64,000 bases of DNA from Lachnospiraceae bacterium (GCA_017467845.1 JAFUKH010000001.1:1-64000); one strand, 5' to 3'; counted from the first letter of the stretch, positions 7,181-16,163 are shown. Translations and numbers: made by a program. Notes: a model not told the origin generated them from the sequence alone.

Positions 7181-7328
7181 CGGGGGAGTGGGGATAGATA
7201 TCCTCTATAAGGGTGACTTGCCACTTCTTCGAAGCACCTGATCGGGGGAGTGGGGATAGATATCCTCTATAAGGGTGACTTGCCACCGCATCGGAACCCG
7301 TTAGAGGGTATCTATCCCCACTCCCCCC
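7181..7328. repeat. Two 44-bp direct repeats plus an inverted copy
   Basis: An identical 44-bp unit starting CGGGGGAGTGGGGATAGATA occurs at 7181-7224 and 7243-7286 (period 62). A 28-bp inverted copy of its first part lies at 7301-7328 (TAGAGGGTATCTATCCCCAC...). The inverted copy can pair with either direct copy, giving two alternative hairpins of about 26 bp. It occupies the gap between the CmpB-like gene and the carboxypeptidase gene and would lie in the leader of the latter if transcribed from further upstream. No clear -10/-35 pair was seen here. Confidence 0.85.
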
Positions 7329-7337
7329 CTCAAAACC

Positions 7338-7366
7338 CAAAAAAAGAAGGGCAAACCGCCCTTCTT
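7338..7366 (-). terminator. Terminator after the CmpB-like gene
   Basis: AAGAAGGGC pairs with GCCCTTCTT across a 5-nt loop and on the minus strand is followed by TTTTTTT-GGG. The stem overlaps the stop codon at 7365. Confidence 0.85.
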
Positions 7367-7958
7367 AAAACCATCTGGTTCGGAATGAATCATACATATC
7401 CACCAGCTTCTCTTTTTGTTCTTTAATGTCCACATTGAAAACCTTCATCAACTGAATGGCGTAGTCAATCACCACCACAACCATTACTGCATAAATGAAA
7501 CGAATTCCCCATGCATAATTAACGGTATCAATGAAATCAATCACCCTGCCCTGCAAAAAAGCCACAATCCCCACAGCATAGAACCCCCATGCAATGGTAC
7601 TTTCCAGACAGATGATTCCCCGATAATTAAACGGTTTCTCATTGTAGTCCCACCACAATTCACCTAAAAAGCGAATCATTCCACGACCAACAATATATTC
7701 AAAGGTGGTAGCCAGAAAGGCTCCCAGAAAATACACAATTACCAGATTCCCCTTAAAAGGAGAAAGAATGAGGTAACCTATCACAGCACCAAATCCGTAG
7801 ATTGGACAGAAAGGTCCCTTTCCAAAGCCTCGGTTGGTAATCTTCTTATTGCAAAAAGACATATAAATGGACTCTACCAACCATCCCAACATACTGTAAA
7901 TAATGAATGCAAACACTAAATGGTAAACATCAAATCCCAAAAATACTCTAGACCACAT
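7365..7958 (-). CDS. Putative CmpB-family membrane protein (ABC-transporter type IV)
   Basis: 197 residues with about five to six membrane helices. The first, VFAFIIYSMLGWLVESIYMSF, contains the G-W-x-x-E-x-x-Y motif typical of this family. The loop NRGFGKGPFCPIYGFGAV and the later EYIVGRGMIRFLGELWWDY / FNYRGIICLES segments are also diagnostic of the Pfam CmpB family (PF06541), which is widespread in Firmicutes. Despite the name no transport has been shown for most members. The ribosome site is GAGGGGATGAAAAA. It stands alone with its own terminator, so it is probably monocistronic. Confidence 0.8.
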   Translation of the reverse strand: MWSRVFLGFDVYHLVFAFIIYSMLGWLVESIYMSFCNKKITNRGFGKGPFCPIYGFGAVIGYLILSPFKGNLVIVYFLGAFLATTFEYIVGRGMIRFLGELWWDYNEKPFNYRGIICLESTIAWGFYAVGIVAFLQGRVIDFIDTVNYAWGIRFIYAVMVVVVIDYAIQLMKVFNVDIKEQKEKLVDMYDSFRTRWF

Positions 7959-7997
7959 TTTTTCATCCCCTCGTTAATTGTCTGAGATATTTCTCTG

Positions 7998-8039
7998 AAA
8001 ATAATGAAAGTCCTCGACATATCTCGGCCAAGGACTTTC
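7998..8039 (-). terminator. Terminator after rpsU
   Basis: Minus strand GAAAGTCCT pairs with AGGACTTTC (9 bp) around a 16-nt loop, followed by ATTATTTT. It lies about 10 nt after the rpsU stop. Confidence 0.8.
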
Positions 8040-8048
8040 GTTCATTAA

Positions 8049-8225
8049 TTAGTTATACTTACGTTTTCTTGCTGCTTCAGATTTCTTTTTACGTTTTACG
8101 CTTGGTTTCTCGTAATGCTCTCTCTTACGAATCTCCTGCTGAATACCAGCTTTTGCGCAGCTTCTCTTGAAGCGACGTAAAGCGCTATCTAAAGTCTCGT
8201 TCTCTTTTACGATTACGTTTGACAT
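8049..8225 (-). CDS. rpsU: 30S ribosomal protein S21
   Basis: 58 residues, exactly the usual bS21 size. It starts [22 protein letters not shown] and ends in a very basic tail ([15 protein letters not shown]). S21 sits on the 30S platform and helps early initiation steps. The start codon follows GGGAGGTCAGGTGTAAGC; an upstream in-frame extension has no homology. It is expressed from a near-perfect promoter at 8319-8346 with a leader of roughly 90 nt and is closed by its own terminator, so it is a single-gene unit. Confidence 0.97.
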   Translation of the reverse strand: MSNVIVKENETLDSALRRFKRSCAKAGIQQEIRKREHYEKPSVKRKKKSEAARKRKYN

Positions 8226-8318
8226 GCTTACACCTGACCTCCCTTCAGTCCCTTCAAGCATCTTGACTGATTGGGTTAATATTATTACACGGGACCTCCG
8301 CCCACATGCACATAAGAT

Positions 8319-8346
8319 ATTATAGCAAAAAATTCCATACTGTCAA
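8319..8346 (-). promoter_or_regulatory. Consensus promoter for rpsU
   Basis: Minus strand TTGACA (8341-8346), 16-nt spacer, TATAAT (8319-8324). Both boxes match the housekeeping sigma consensus fully, as expected for a ribosomal protein gene. Confidence 0.85.
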
Positions 8347-8376
8347 CTACTTTTTGTAAAAAAATGTGGATAACTC

Positions 8377-11028
8377 TTATAACTGAGCCGCTAAAACCTT
8401 TGCGCTTTCCACAATTGCCTCCGGAATACCTGCAGGATTCTTACCGCCTGCCTGTGCCATATTAGGACGACCACCGCCGCCACCGCCTACAAGTGCTGCG
8501 ATTCCCTTAATCAGGTTACCTGCATGAGCACCTGCCTTGATAGCTCCTTCAGTTGCCATGGTAATCATATTAACCTTACCATCCTGATTAGAAAGAAGAA
8601 CTACAACACCTTCACCAAGCTTCTCCTTCAGCTGATCTCCAAGATCACGAAGTGCGTTCATATCGACACCATCTACACTGGTAGCTAAGAGCTTCACTCC
8701 CTTCACCTCTACCACCTGATTCATAACATCACCAAGAGCATCCTTAGCTGCCTTACTCTTTAATGATTCATTCTCAGATGCAAGAGCCTTCATCTCGGCC
8801 ATTATATGCTCAAGACGTTCTACAAGGTTTGCAGGATTAGCCTTGAGGGCCTTGGCAGCTTCCGCTACGGTAGCTTCCACATTCTTGTAATAATCAAATA
8901 CTGCCTTGCCGGTCAGGGCTTCGATACGACGAACACCTGCCGCTACGCCACTTTCTGATAAAATCTTAAATGCGGTAATTACACCGGTATTTGCAACATG
9001 GGTACCACCACAAAGCTCCACAGAGAAATCTCCCATAGTTACTACACGTACCTTCTCGCCGTACTTCTCACCAAAGAGAGCCATGGCGCCGGTCTTCTTT
9101 GCATCTTCAATAGACATTTCCTGAGTGATTACAGGAATATTCTCTGCAATCTTCTCATTTACCATATCTTCCACCTTCTTAAGTTCCTCGGCAGTCATAG
9201 CTGAGAAGTGGCTGAAGTCAAAACGGAGTCTCTCACCGTCCACATAAGAACCGGACTGCTCTACATGAGTACCAAGTACTTCACGGAGTGCCTTCTGAAG
9301 AAGATGGGTTGCACTGTGGTTCTTGCAGGTATTTGTTCTTAAGGTCTTATCTACGGATAAGGTAACCACGTCACCAACCTTAATCATACCGCTTACCACC
9401 TTACCGATATGACCTACCTTGCCGCCCATAAGCTTTACGGTATCCTTCACTTCAAAAGTTCCGTCCGCGGTAGTAATCACACCGTTGTCACCATTCTGTC
9501 CACCCATGGTTGCGTAGAAAGGAGTCTCCTCTACGATAATGGTTCCCACTTCACCATCGGTCAATGCATCTACAAGCTCTGTCTCGGTAGTGAGAACAGT
9601 AACCTTAGACTGTGCTTCTAATTTATCATAACCAACAAATGCAGTGGTAATACTTGGATCGATAGATTCATAAACCGTTACATCTGCACCCATGTAGTTG
9701 GTAGTCTTTCTAGCCTTACGAGCCATTTCCTTCTGCTGCTGCATGCATACACCAAATCCGGGCATATCAATAGTAAAGCCCTTCTCTGCAAGAATTTCCT
9801 CAGTTAAATCGGTAGGGAAACCATAAGTATCATATAACTTGAATGCATCCTCGCCGCAAAGCTCATTTCTGCCCTCTGCTGTCATCTTGTCCATCATCTC
9901 AGATAAAATGGAAAGACCCTGGTCGATGGTCTTATCAAACTTATCCTCTTCCTGAGTAAGAACATTTAAGATAAATGCACTCTTCTCCTCAAGCTCAGGA
10001 TAACCGTCCTTACATTCGTTAATAACGGTCTGGCTGAGGTTCGCAAGGAACTTGCCCTCGATACCAAGTAATCTTCCGTGACGTGCCGCACGACGGATTA
10101 ATCTTCTGAGAACATATCCACGACCTTCGTTGGAAGGCATGATACCATCACTAATCATAAAGGTTGAAGAACGGATATGATCGGTAATCAAACGGATAGA
10201 AACATCTTTTGCATCATCGGTCTGATAAGTAACCCCTGCGATGTTGCAGATACGGTCACGAATGGCTTTCATGGTATCAATATCAAATACACTGGTAACA
10301 TCCTGAACAACTACTGCCAGACGCTCAAGACCCATACCGGTATCAATGTTCTTCTGAACAAGCTCAGTGTAGTTGCCTGCACCATCGCTCTCAAACTGGG
10401 TAAATACGTTGTTCCATACTTCCATGAAACGATCGCACTCACAGCCTACCTTACAGTCAGGGCTGCCACAGCCGTATTTCTCGCCACGGTCGTAGTAAAT
10501 CTCAGAACAAGGACCACAAGGGCCTGCGCCGTGCTCCCAGAAGTTATCACATTTACCTTCCGCATCACGGTAGAATCTGGTAATCTTCTCGCCCGGAACA
10601 CCGATTTCCTGTGTCCAAATATCATATGCTTCATCATCTTCGCAGTAAATAGAAGGATAGAGGCGATCCTCTTCCATTCCGATTACCTTAGTTAAGAACT
10701 CCCAGCTCCATGCAATTGCTTCATGCTTGAAGTAATCACCAAAGGAGAAGTTTCCTAACATTTCGAAGAAATTTAAATGTCTTGCTGTCTTACCTACATT
10801 TTCAATATCACCGGTTCTAACACACTTCTGGCAGGTAGTAACTCTGCGACGAGGAGGAATCTCCTGACCGGTAAAGTAAGGCTTAAGTGGTGCCATACCG
10901 GAATTGATAATTAGTAATGAATTATCATTGTGTGGTACCAGTGAAAAGCTCTTCATCTTTAAATGATCCTTGCTCTCAAAGAAATCAAGGTACATTCTAC
11001 GTAATTCGTTTACACCATATGCTTTCAT
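8377..11028 (-). CDS. alaS: Alanyl-tRNA synthetase
   Basis: 883 residues, normal length. The class II catalytic core opens with MKAYGVNELRRMYLDFFESKDH and includes SLVPHNDNSLLIINSGMAPLK and the motif 2 region RARVTTCQKCVR-like (here RRVTTCQKCVR). The editing domain carries the zinc ligands HSATH and CGGTH, which remove mis-charged serine and glycine. The C-terminal domain ends with the GGGGGGRPNMAQAGG glycine-rich tail. The start is MKAYG with AAAGGG upstream; longer frames into the leader are not homologous. The gene is preceded by structured repeat copy B (28 nt away) and a consensus promoter. No T-box was found. Confidence 0.97.
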   Translation of the reverse strand: MKAYGVNELRRMYLDFFESKDHLKMKSFSLVPHNDNSLLIINSGMAPLKPYFTGQEIPPRRRVTTCQKCVRTGDIENVGKTARHLNFFEMLGNFSFGDYFKHEAIAWSWEFLTKVIGMEEDRLYPSIYCEDDEAYDIWTQEIGVPGEKITRFYRDAEGKCDNFWEHGAGPCGPCSEIYYDRGEKYGCGSPDCKVGCECDRFMEVWNNVFTQFESDGAGNYTELVQKNIDTGMGLERLAVVVQDVTSVFDIDTMKAIRDRICNIAGVTYQTDDAKDVSIRLITDHIRSSTFMISDGIMPSNEGRGYVLRRLIRRAARHGRLLGIEGKFLANLSQTVINECKDGYPELEEKSAFILNVLTQEEDKFDKTIDQGLSILSEMMDKMTAEGRNELCGEDAFKLYDTYGFPTDLTEEILAEKGFTIDMPGFGVCMQQQKEMARKARKTTNYMGADVTVYESIDPSITTAFVGYDKLEAQSKVTVLTTETELVDALTDGEVGTIIVEETPFYATMGGQNGDNGVITTADGTFEVKDTVKLMGGKVGHIGKVVSGMIKVGDVVTLSVDKTLRTNTCKNHSATHLLQKALREVLGTHVEQSGSYVDGERLRFDFSHFSAMTAEELKKVEDMVNEKIAENIPVITQEMSIEDAKKTGAMALFGEKYGEKVRVVTMGDFSVELCGGTHVANTGVITAFKILSESGVAAGVRRIEALTGKAVFDYYKNVEATVAEAAKALKANPANLVERLEHIMAEMKALASENESLKSKAAKDALGDVMNQVVEVKGVKLLATSVDGVDMNALRDLGDQLKEKLGEGVVVLLSNQDGKVNMITMATEGAIKAGAHAGNLIKGIAALVGGGGGGRPNMAQAGGKNPAGIPEAIVESAKVLAAQL

Positions 11029-11056
11029 CGTAAAATCCCTTTCTATACAAAAACAA

Positions 11057-11196
11057 TTCAGAACCAATTTGCAAAATCGCCTCTTCGAGGCTTTCCTTTT
11101 GCGAATCAATGGCTTCCCACCATATAAATTTGTGAAAATCGGCCCTTACAAGCAAGCTTGACAGTCCTTTTTTTCACAAATTTGCATGGTTCTGAA
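11057..11196 (-). repeat. Structured dispersed repeat, copy B (alaS leader)
   Basis: A 140-bp element with TTCAGAACCA ... TTGGTTCTGAA ends. The long stem here is AAATTTGTGAAAA/TTTTCACAAATTT (13 bp perfect), capped by CAAG-cttg-CTTG-type pairing; then an ATGGT/GCCAT hairpin; then GCAAAA/TTTTGC enclosing GCCTC-gaa-GAGGC. It starts about 6 nt after the predicted start site of the promoter at 11209-11237 and ends 28 nt before the alaS ATG, so it makes up almost the whole 5' leader. Confidence 0.88.
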
Positions 11197-11208
11197 TAAT
11201 CACACATA

Positions 11209-11237
11209 ATTATATTTTCATTTTGGGGCATTGTCAA
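11209..11237 (-). promoter_or_regulatory. Consensus promoter for alaS
   Basis: Minus strand TTGACA (11232-11237), 17-nt spacer, TATAAT (11209-11214), located just after the Hsp70 stop codon. The RNA would start near 11202, at the edge of the structured repeat. Confidence 0.85.
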
Positions 11238-11240
11238 ATA

Positions 11241-12923
11241 TTATTCAATATCGTTCAAAAACTCAGTCAAAGTATCTCTGGCTTCCTTAATATCCGCCCT
11301 ATCTCCCTTGCGAAGGGCCTCTTCAAAGGCCATGAGATAACGCTCCACCTTCTTACGCTGCTCACCAAGAAGTTCCTCGTACATTCTCTCAGCCTGCAAA
11401 ATCACCAGCTTGTTCTCTTCCTGGTCTCTTGGCTGAATCTTCAGATAGGAAAGCTCCTCCATACGTGCTGTGATTTCCTCGTCGGTCATCTGGTTATCGC
11501 TACCCTTGATAATCATCTTTTGAGTCTCACCTGTGGAAACCACCTTTACCTGAACCTCCAAAAGAGAGTTGATATCATAGGTATAAGTAACATCAATGGA
11601 TTCCTGCCCCTTTGGTGCCTTCGGAACATTTACGTTCAGTTCACCAAGATACAAGTTATTTCTGGCAAAGCGGCTTTCTCCCTGAAGAACTCTGACGCGC
11701 ACCTTCTCCTGATTATCCTTAACCGTATAAAGTCTCTCAGTATGGCTTACGGGGATAACTGTGTTTCTCTCAATAATTGGGCAGAAATGTCCGTCCTCAA
11801 AGCGCCCCTCTTCGTACTCTACCACCACCTCGGTACCCAGAGTAAAGGAACACACATCGGTAAGAATCACTTCCTTTACATCCTGATGACGTTCCTTCAT
11901 GGCTGCTTCAATGGCAGCCCCCAGAGCCACCACCTCGTCCGGATTCATTGCCTTATCCGGGAACTTGTGGAACAGCTTCACCAGAAAACTTCGGATAATG
12001 GAAAGCTTGGTAGCTCCTCCTACTAAGACCACCTTATCAATATCCTTTAGAGAAAGTCCGGCATCAGATAAGCTTCGCTTCACCGGTTCCCGGATGCGCA
12101 TGAATAAATCCTCGCATGCCTCCTCGTATTCCTTTCTGGTAATCTCAGAGGAAAGTTCTTTGTCCTGATATACAAACTGCATGGACACAGAGTCTTCATC
12201 GCCAAACTGGCACTTTGCTTTCTCCGCAGCACGATATAGTCTTGCCTGATCCTTCAAAGACATGCTCTGCTTATCCAGATTCTGCTTTTTAGTAAAGAGC
12301 TTCTCCAAAACTCTGGTAAAGTCCTCACCACCAAGGTAATTGTCTCCTGCTACGGCACGAACCTCCAAGATATTCTCAAAAAGCTCCAAAATGGAGACGT
12401 CAAAGGTTCCTCCTCCAAGGTCAAATACCAAAAATCTTCCGTTACCTTCCTGCTCATATAAGCCATGGGCAATGGCTGCCGCCGTAGGCTCGGAGATGAT
12501 TCTCTCTACCTTAAGTCCGGCCAGCTCTCCCGCTCTCTTGGTGGCCTTACGTCTCTTATCGTCAAAGTATGCCGGTACACTGATTACTGCCTCGGTAATC
12601 TCCTGCCCGAGGAAAACCTCCGCATCTTCTTTTAAGGATTTCAGTACAAAGCAAGATAATTCCTCCGCTTTATACTTCTTACCGCTAAGCACATAGTCCC
12701 TGTCGCTACCCATACTACGTTTAAAGGTAGATGCAACCGTATCCGGATAAAGACTCATACGCTCTCTGGCAGTCTCGCCAACATATACATTCCCTTCTTC
12801 ATCCACACTGACAACGGAGGGCGTTAAGTTTTTTCCCAATCTATTAGGAATGAGCCTTGGTCCCTCTTCTGTAAAGTAACCAATCAAACTGTTGGTAGTA
12901 CCCAAATCAATTCCTACTATCAT
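11241..12923 (-). CDS. Short Hsp70 chaperone (HscC/DnaK-like)
   Basis: 560 residues, shorter than housekeeping DnaK (about 610-640) and close to HscC. The ATPase domain is intact: GIDLGTTNS at the N-terminus, VPAYFDDKRRKATKRAGELAGL, IISEPTAAAIAHG, VFDLGGGTFDVSI, and VVLVGGATKLSIIRSF. The substrate-binding beta domain is recognisable (FTLGTEVVVEY, IIERNTVIPVSH), but the helical lid is reduced to a short coiled segment (residues about 490-560) and the usual acidic DnaK tail is absent. It starts 3 nt after the J-domain/TPR gene, so the two almost certainly act together as a dedicated chaperone pair and not as the general DnaK system. Confidence 0.9.
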   Translation of the reverse strand: MIVGIDLGTTNSLIGYFTEEGPRLIPNRLGKNLTPSVVSVDEEGNVYVGETARERMSLYPDTVASTFKRSMGSDRDYVLSGKKYKAEELSCFVLKSLKEDAEVFLGQEITEAVISVPAYFDDKRRKATKRAGELAGLKVERIISEPTAAAIAHGLYEQEGNGRFLVFDLGGGTFDVSILELFENILEVRAVAGDNYLGGEDFTRVLEKLFTKKQNLDKQSMSLKDQARLYRAAEKAKCQFGDEDSVSMQFVYQDKELSSEITRKEYEEACEDLFMRIREPVKRSLSDAGLSLKDIDKVVLVGGATKLSIIRSFLVKLFHKFPDKAMNPDEVVALGAAIEAAMKERHQDVKEVILTDVCSFTLGTEVVVEYEEGRFEDGHFCPIIERNTVIPVSHTERLYTVKDNQEKVRVRVLQGESRFARNNLYLGELNVNVPKAPKGQESIDVTYTYDINSLLEVQVKVVSTGETQKMIIKGSDNQMTDEEITARMEELSYLKIQPRDQEENKLVILQAERMYEELLGEQRKKVERYLMAFEEALRKGDRADIKEARDTLTEFLNDIE

Positions 12924-12926
12924 ATA

Positions 12927-15900
12927 TTAATTACTTCCTTTGTTCATGTTTTTAAAACGTAACTTACACCTTGCAAAAATCTGGAATGGATTCTGCTTCT
13001 GCAAAGCTTTATACAATGCTATCGCCTCTGCTTCCTTACCTTCCCTCTCCAGCACAAGTGCCTGTGCGGTCAGCTGCTCCACACAACAATTTTCGCTACA
13101 GAACCTACACACAATACCATCACAAATGGTCTGATATGCTACATTTATATACTTCTTCGGATGGAAGTAATCTGCCAGAAATACCATCCAGCCCCGATTC
13201 TTCTGCTGGTAGAAATATTCATTCTTCTCCGCAGTAAATCCCGCTTCCATCAGATTATTCATAGTAATTCTCGCCCACTCCGTCCACTGGTCCAGCTGCA
13301 TCTTGGTCACCATAGTTTCACTCACCGCACCACCGGACTTAAAGGAAGAAAATAACCAATCCATTAATCCCTTCCTCTGCTGCTCTGTCTTACCCTGTGC
13401 CTTAAGCACATCCTGATACAGGGTAGCAAAGAATAAAAAGTCTGCCATATCCCCTACCACGTCAGCGCCGTCTATGTGCCCCAGCGTTTTCAGAGACATA
13501 CTTTTTTCGCAATACTGCTTTGCCAGTTTCAGTCCCTTGAAATAATCTCCATAGAGCATTTCCAGCTCTACTACTCTCTTCAAATAATCCTTCTGCTGCT
13601 TTGTGAGTTTCTTTTCACTCCCACTTCCGTTTACTGCTTTTTCCAGCTGAGCCAGAAACTTTCTGGCCAGCGACTCATTATCCAGTTCAATACACAAATC
13701 CACTGCAAGTAAAAGACCATAGCTTAGATTATTTTCGGTGTATTTTTCCACAATCAGGTTCAGTGCACCTTCCAGATTGCCGCCCCTTGCCATACAGGTG
13801 ACAATATCTCTCATAGACCCCATTTCCTTCTCCGGGAATCGCTCTACCAGGGCACGATATACATTCTCCGCTTGGCTGTACTCACCCATGCGCTCAAATG
13901 TATGACCACAATTTCCGTATGGATATGTATTCGGCTCATCATCCATATAAAGAATGGCTTTATTAAAGCAGACAACCGCCTTTTCATACCTTCCGGTATA
14001 TTTGTAAATGCATCCCAGATTGTTTAAGGCGAACTGGTCATAGGGCTGCTCTGCCAGAATCTTCTTAAAGGTTTCTTCCGCCTCCTCATAATGCATGGTA
14101 TCCATGTAAAGTCTTCCGATCTCATTAAGCAGATAAATGGATGGCGAACGATAAAACAAGCTCTTTAAATAAACAAGCCCCTCTTCATACAAAGTCATAT
14201 TCCCATCCTGAGTGATAGGATTCTTATACTTCTTTTCAAAAAGCTCCATCTCATCCGGATACTTCACCTTCTCCGTCTGATTTCTAAACTGATACTCGTA
14301 TGCCTCAAGGAAAAGAGATTTGATATCTGCCTCCTTAGCACGCTTTAGGATATCCTCCATCTCGTCCTTCTTATCCAAGCATAAGTATACCAGAGCCATC
14401 TCCTCATAAGGAGCGATAAATTGTGGAAATGCCTTGATGCAGTACTCACCAAACTGTACCACTCCGCCGGCATCCCGCCTTCTGGTAGCCAGTTTCAGCA
14501 TGATACTGTACACCGCCTCCACATGATACTCCTGCCAGATGGTAAGACACTGCTGCTCACACTCGTCGTACCTCTCCATCTCCAAGAGAATCTGAGCACG
14601 CTCCAGATAAACGGTTACATCTACTTCTCCCCGTTCCTCATTCTCCTTAATAAAGGCGATTACCTCCTCAATCTCCCTTAGTGCCTCCTCATAGAATTCC
14701 TTTTTCGCTCCGCCCATGGCATGAAATGCCTGGATACGCAGAAAATAGGAATCCTTGACTCTGCGGATATCTGACTTTCTGTCGTCTCCACTCTCTCCCG
14801 GTAATCGGTCAAAAAGTCCGGTTCTCCATACCAGTGCCATCTCCGCAGCCTTTTTATAAAGAGCCTCCTGCACATAGAGCTTTGCAAGTAATCCCTTACG
14901 CTCCACTTCTCTGGACTGAGGAATTCTACCTTCCAGCGTTTCGGCAAGCTTAATTCCCGCAAAATATTCCTCATTCTGAATCAGACACCAGCCATATTCC
15001 ATGGCAGCGTCCCCATCCTGGTCGATTTTATTCTTATACTCCTCCTTCAGCTTGACATTAATCTGCTGAAGAAGCTGGTGAAAATCCTCATCCCCACCAT
15101 ATTCCAGTACAATCTCTGCACATTTTTTTGCTCTTTTATATTCGCTACGCTCATAATAAATGGATGCAAGGCGATAGTTCGCCATATAATGCTTGTTAAC
15201 ATCCGCCTTAAGCTTCTCATAGAGAACCTTAGCCTCATCCTTCTTTCCCAATTTAAACAGACTTTCGCCGCACTGATACTGCACCACATCGGAAGCTTCA
15301 TACCTTTCCAGAAGGGAATACAGTACAGCCTGCATTTCTTCCGTTTTCTCTTCTGCCTCCAACAGATGCATATGAAAAATGTCCATTACAGGATGATAAA
15401 CATCGCACTTCAGACTGTCCTCATATGCCTGTCTGGCTGCGGATAAATCCTTCTGCTCTAAAAGGCGGTAACCGGAATCATAGTAGTACATGTATTTATC
15501 CAAGTCTGCATCATCTGCACACTCAAACATGGCAAAGTCCAGATTCTCTCCCTGCTTACACTTATACACACAAAAATCAATAAACTGCTTAGGAAAACGT
15601 TCCTGAAGTTTTCCGCTGCCACCCACTATCTGCAATTTCTCATCTACCAGATTCCAGATGTCTGTGGGAAGATAAATATGATTCATCAGGAAGATTAACA
15701 GCTTTTCCTTACACTGCTCCTCTTCCTCCAGAGACAGAAAAATGTCATCCTGAAACAGCCCTTTCCAAGCTACAACATCCTGTCTTCCGGAAAGGGAACC
15801 ATATAATGCTTTTACCTTCTGCATCCACTGACCGGATGGTGTTTCATCAACCTCTTCTAAAGCACCCTCCTCATCAGGTCTCTTTGCATATTCGTTAGCC

Positions 15901-16043
15901 TCCTCGTAGGCCTTACGAAGTCTTTTAAAGCCCTCCGGGTCATCCTCCGGATTCACGGTTTTCAGCTTTTTATAATAAGCAGCCTTAATCTGCGCCAAAT
16001 CCTTCGTTTCTTCAATTTCTAATATCAAAAAACAATCCGTCAT
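12927..16043 (-). CDS. Giant J-domain-like TPR protein, partner of the Hsp70
   Basis: 1038 residues. The first about 55 form a J-like domain (MTDCFLILEIEETKDLAQIKAA...), but the invariant His-Pro-Asp is replaced by Asn31-Pro32-Glu33, followed by DDPEGFKRLRKAYEEANEYA, as in J proteins that pair with HscC-type Hsp70s. The rest is helical with many TPR-like repeats; the clearest run is around residues 600-720 (YLLNEIGRLYMDTMHYEEAEETF, QFALNNLGCIYKYTGRYEKAVVCF, NCGHTFERMGEYSQAENVYRAL). A C-x2-C cysteine pair and further Cys lie near residues 975-985 (CRFCSENCC), possibly a metal site. Cytoplasmic. The TPR body probably captures a client and hands it to the Hsp70. Confidence 0.8.
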   Translation of the reverse strand: MTDCFLILEIEETKDLAQIKAAYYKKLKTVNPEDDPEGFKRLRKAYEEANEYAKRPDEEGALEEVDETPSGQWMQKVKALYGSLSGRQDVVAWKGLFQDDIFLSLEEEEQCKEKLLIFLMNHIYLPTDIWNLVDEKLQIVGGSGKLQERFPKQFIDFCVYKCKQGENLDFAMFECADDADLDKYMYYYDSGYRLLEQKDLSAARQAYEDSLKCDVYHPVMDIFHMHLLEAEEKTEEMQAVLYSLLERYEASDVVQYQCGESLFKLGKKDEAKVLYEKLKADVNKHYMANYRLASIYYERSEYKRAKKCAEIVLEYGGDEDFHQLLQQINVKLKEEYKNKIDQDGDAAMEYGWCLIQNEEYFAGIKLAETLEGRIPQSREVERKGLLAKLYVQEALYKKAAEMALVWRTGLFDRLPGESGDDRKSDIRRVKDSYFLRIQAFHAMGGAKKEFYEEALREIEEVIAFIKENEERGEVDVTVYLERAQILLEMERYDECEQQCLTIWQEYHVEAVYSIMLKLATRRRDAGGVVQFGEYCIKAFPQFIAPYEEMALVYLCLDKKDEMEDILKRAKEADIKSLFLEAYEYQFRNQTEKVKYPDEMELFEKKYKNPITQDGNMTLYEEGLVYLKSLFYRSPSIYLLNEIGRLYMDTMHYEEAEETFKKILAEQPYDQFALNNLGCIYKYTGRYEKAVVCFNKAILYMDDEPNTYPYGNCGHTFERMGEYSQAENVYRALVERFPEKEMGSMRDIVTCMARGGNLEGALNLIVEKYTENNLSYGLLLAVDLCIELDNESLARKFLAQLEKAVNGSGSEKKLTKQQKDYLKRVVELEMLYGDYFKGLKLAKQYCEKSMSLKTLGHIDGADVVGDMADFLFFATLYQDVLKAQGKTEQQRKGLMDWLFSSFKSGGAVSETMVTKMQLDQWTEWARITMNNLMEAGFTAEKNEYFYQQKNRGWMVFLADYFHPKKYINVAYQTICDGIVCRFCSENCCVEQLTAQALVLEREGKEAEAIALYKALQKQNPFQIFARCKLRFKNMNKGSN

Positions 16044-16061
16044 ATTCCCCTCGCGTATTCA

Positions 16062-16109
16062 TCTCCCATAAAGGAAAGAGGCTGTCATACTTTAAAAGCA
16101 CAACAGCCT
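16062..16109 (-). terminator. Terminator after glyS
   Basis: Minus strand AGGCTGT pairs with ACAGCCT, extended inside by TGCTTT/AAGTA-type pairing, followed by CTTTCCTTTAT. It separates glyS from the chaperone pair. Confidence 0.65.
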
Positions 16110-16163
16110 GTTAAAAATCAAATACAGAGTTCGGCCCGCACATTCGCAAGTGATGGCTGAACT

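Noticed and set aside
7181..7286. CRISPR-like direct repeats
   Set aside because: Only two units with an 18-nt gap, plus an inverted copy, and no cas genes nearby.
10177..10695. Long open frames on the plus strand opposite alaS and the Hsp70 gene
   Set aside because: They are reverse-strand shadows of conserved genes, with no ribosome site or recognisable domain.
11029..11240. T-box in the alaS leader
   Set aside because: No T-box motif or specifier-type stem was found; the leader is the dispersed repeat.
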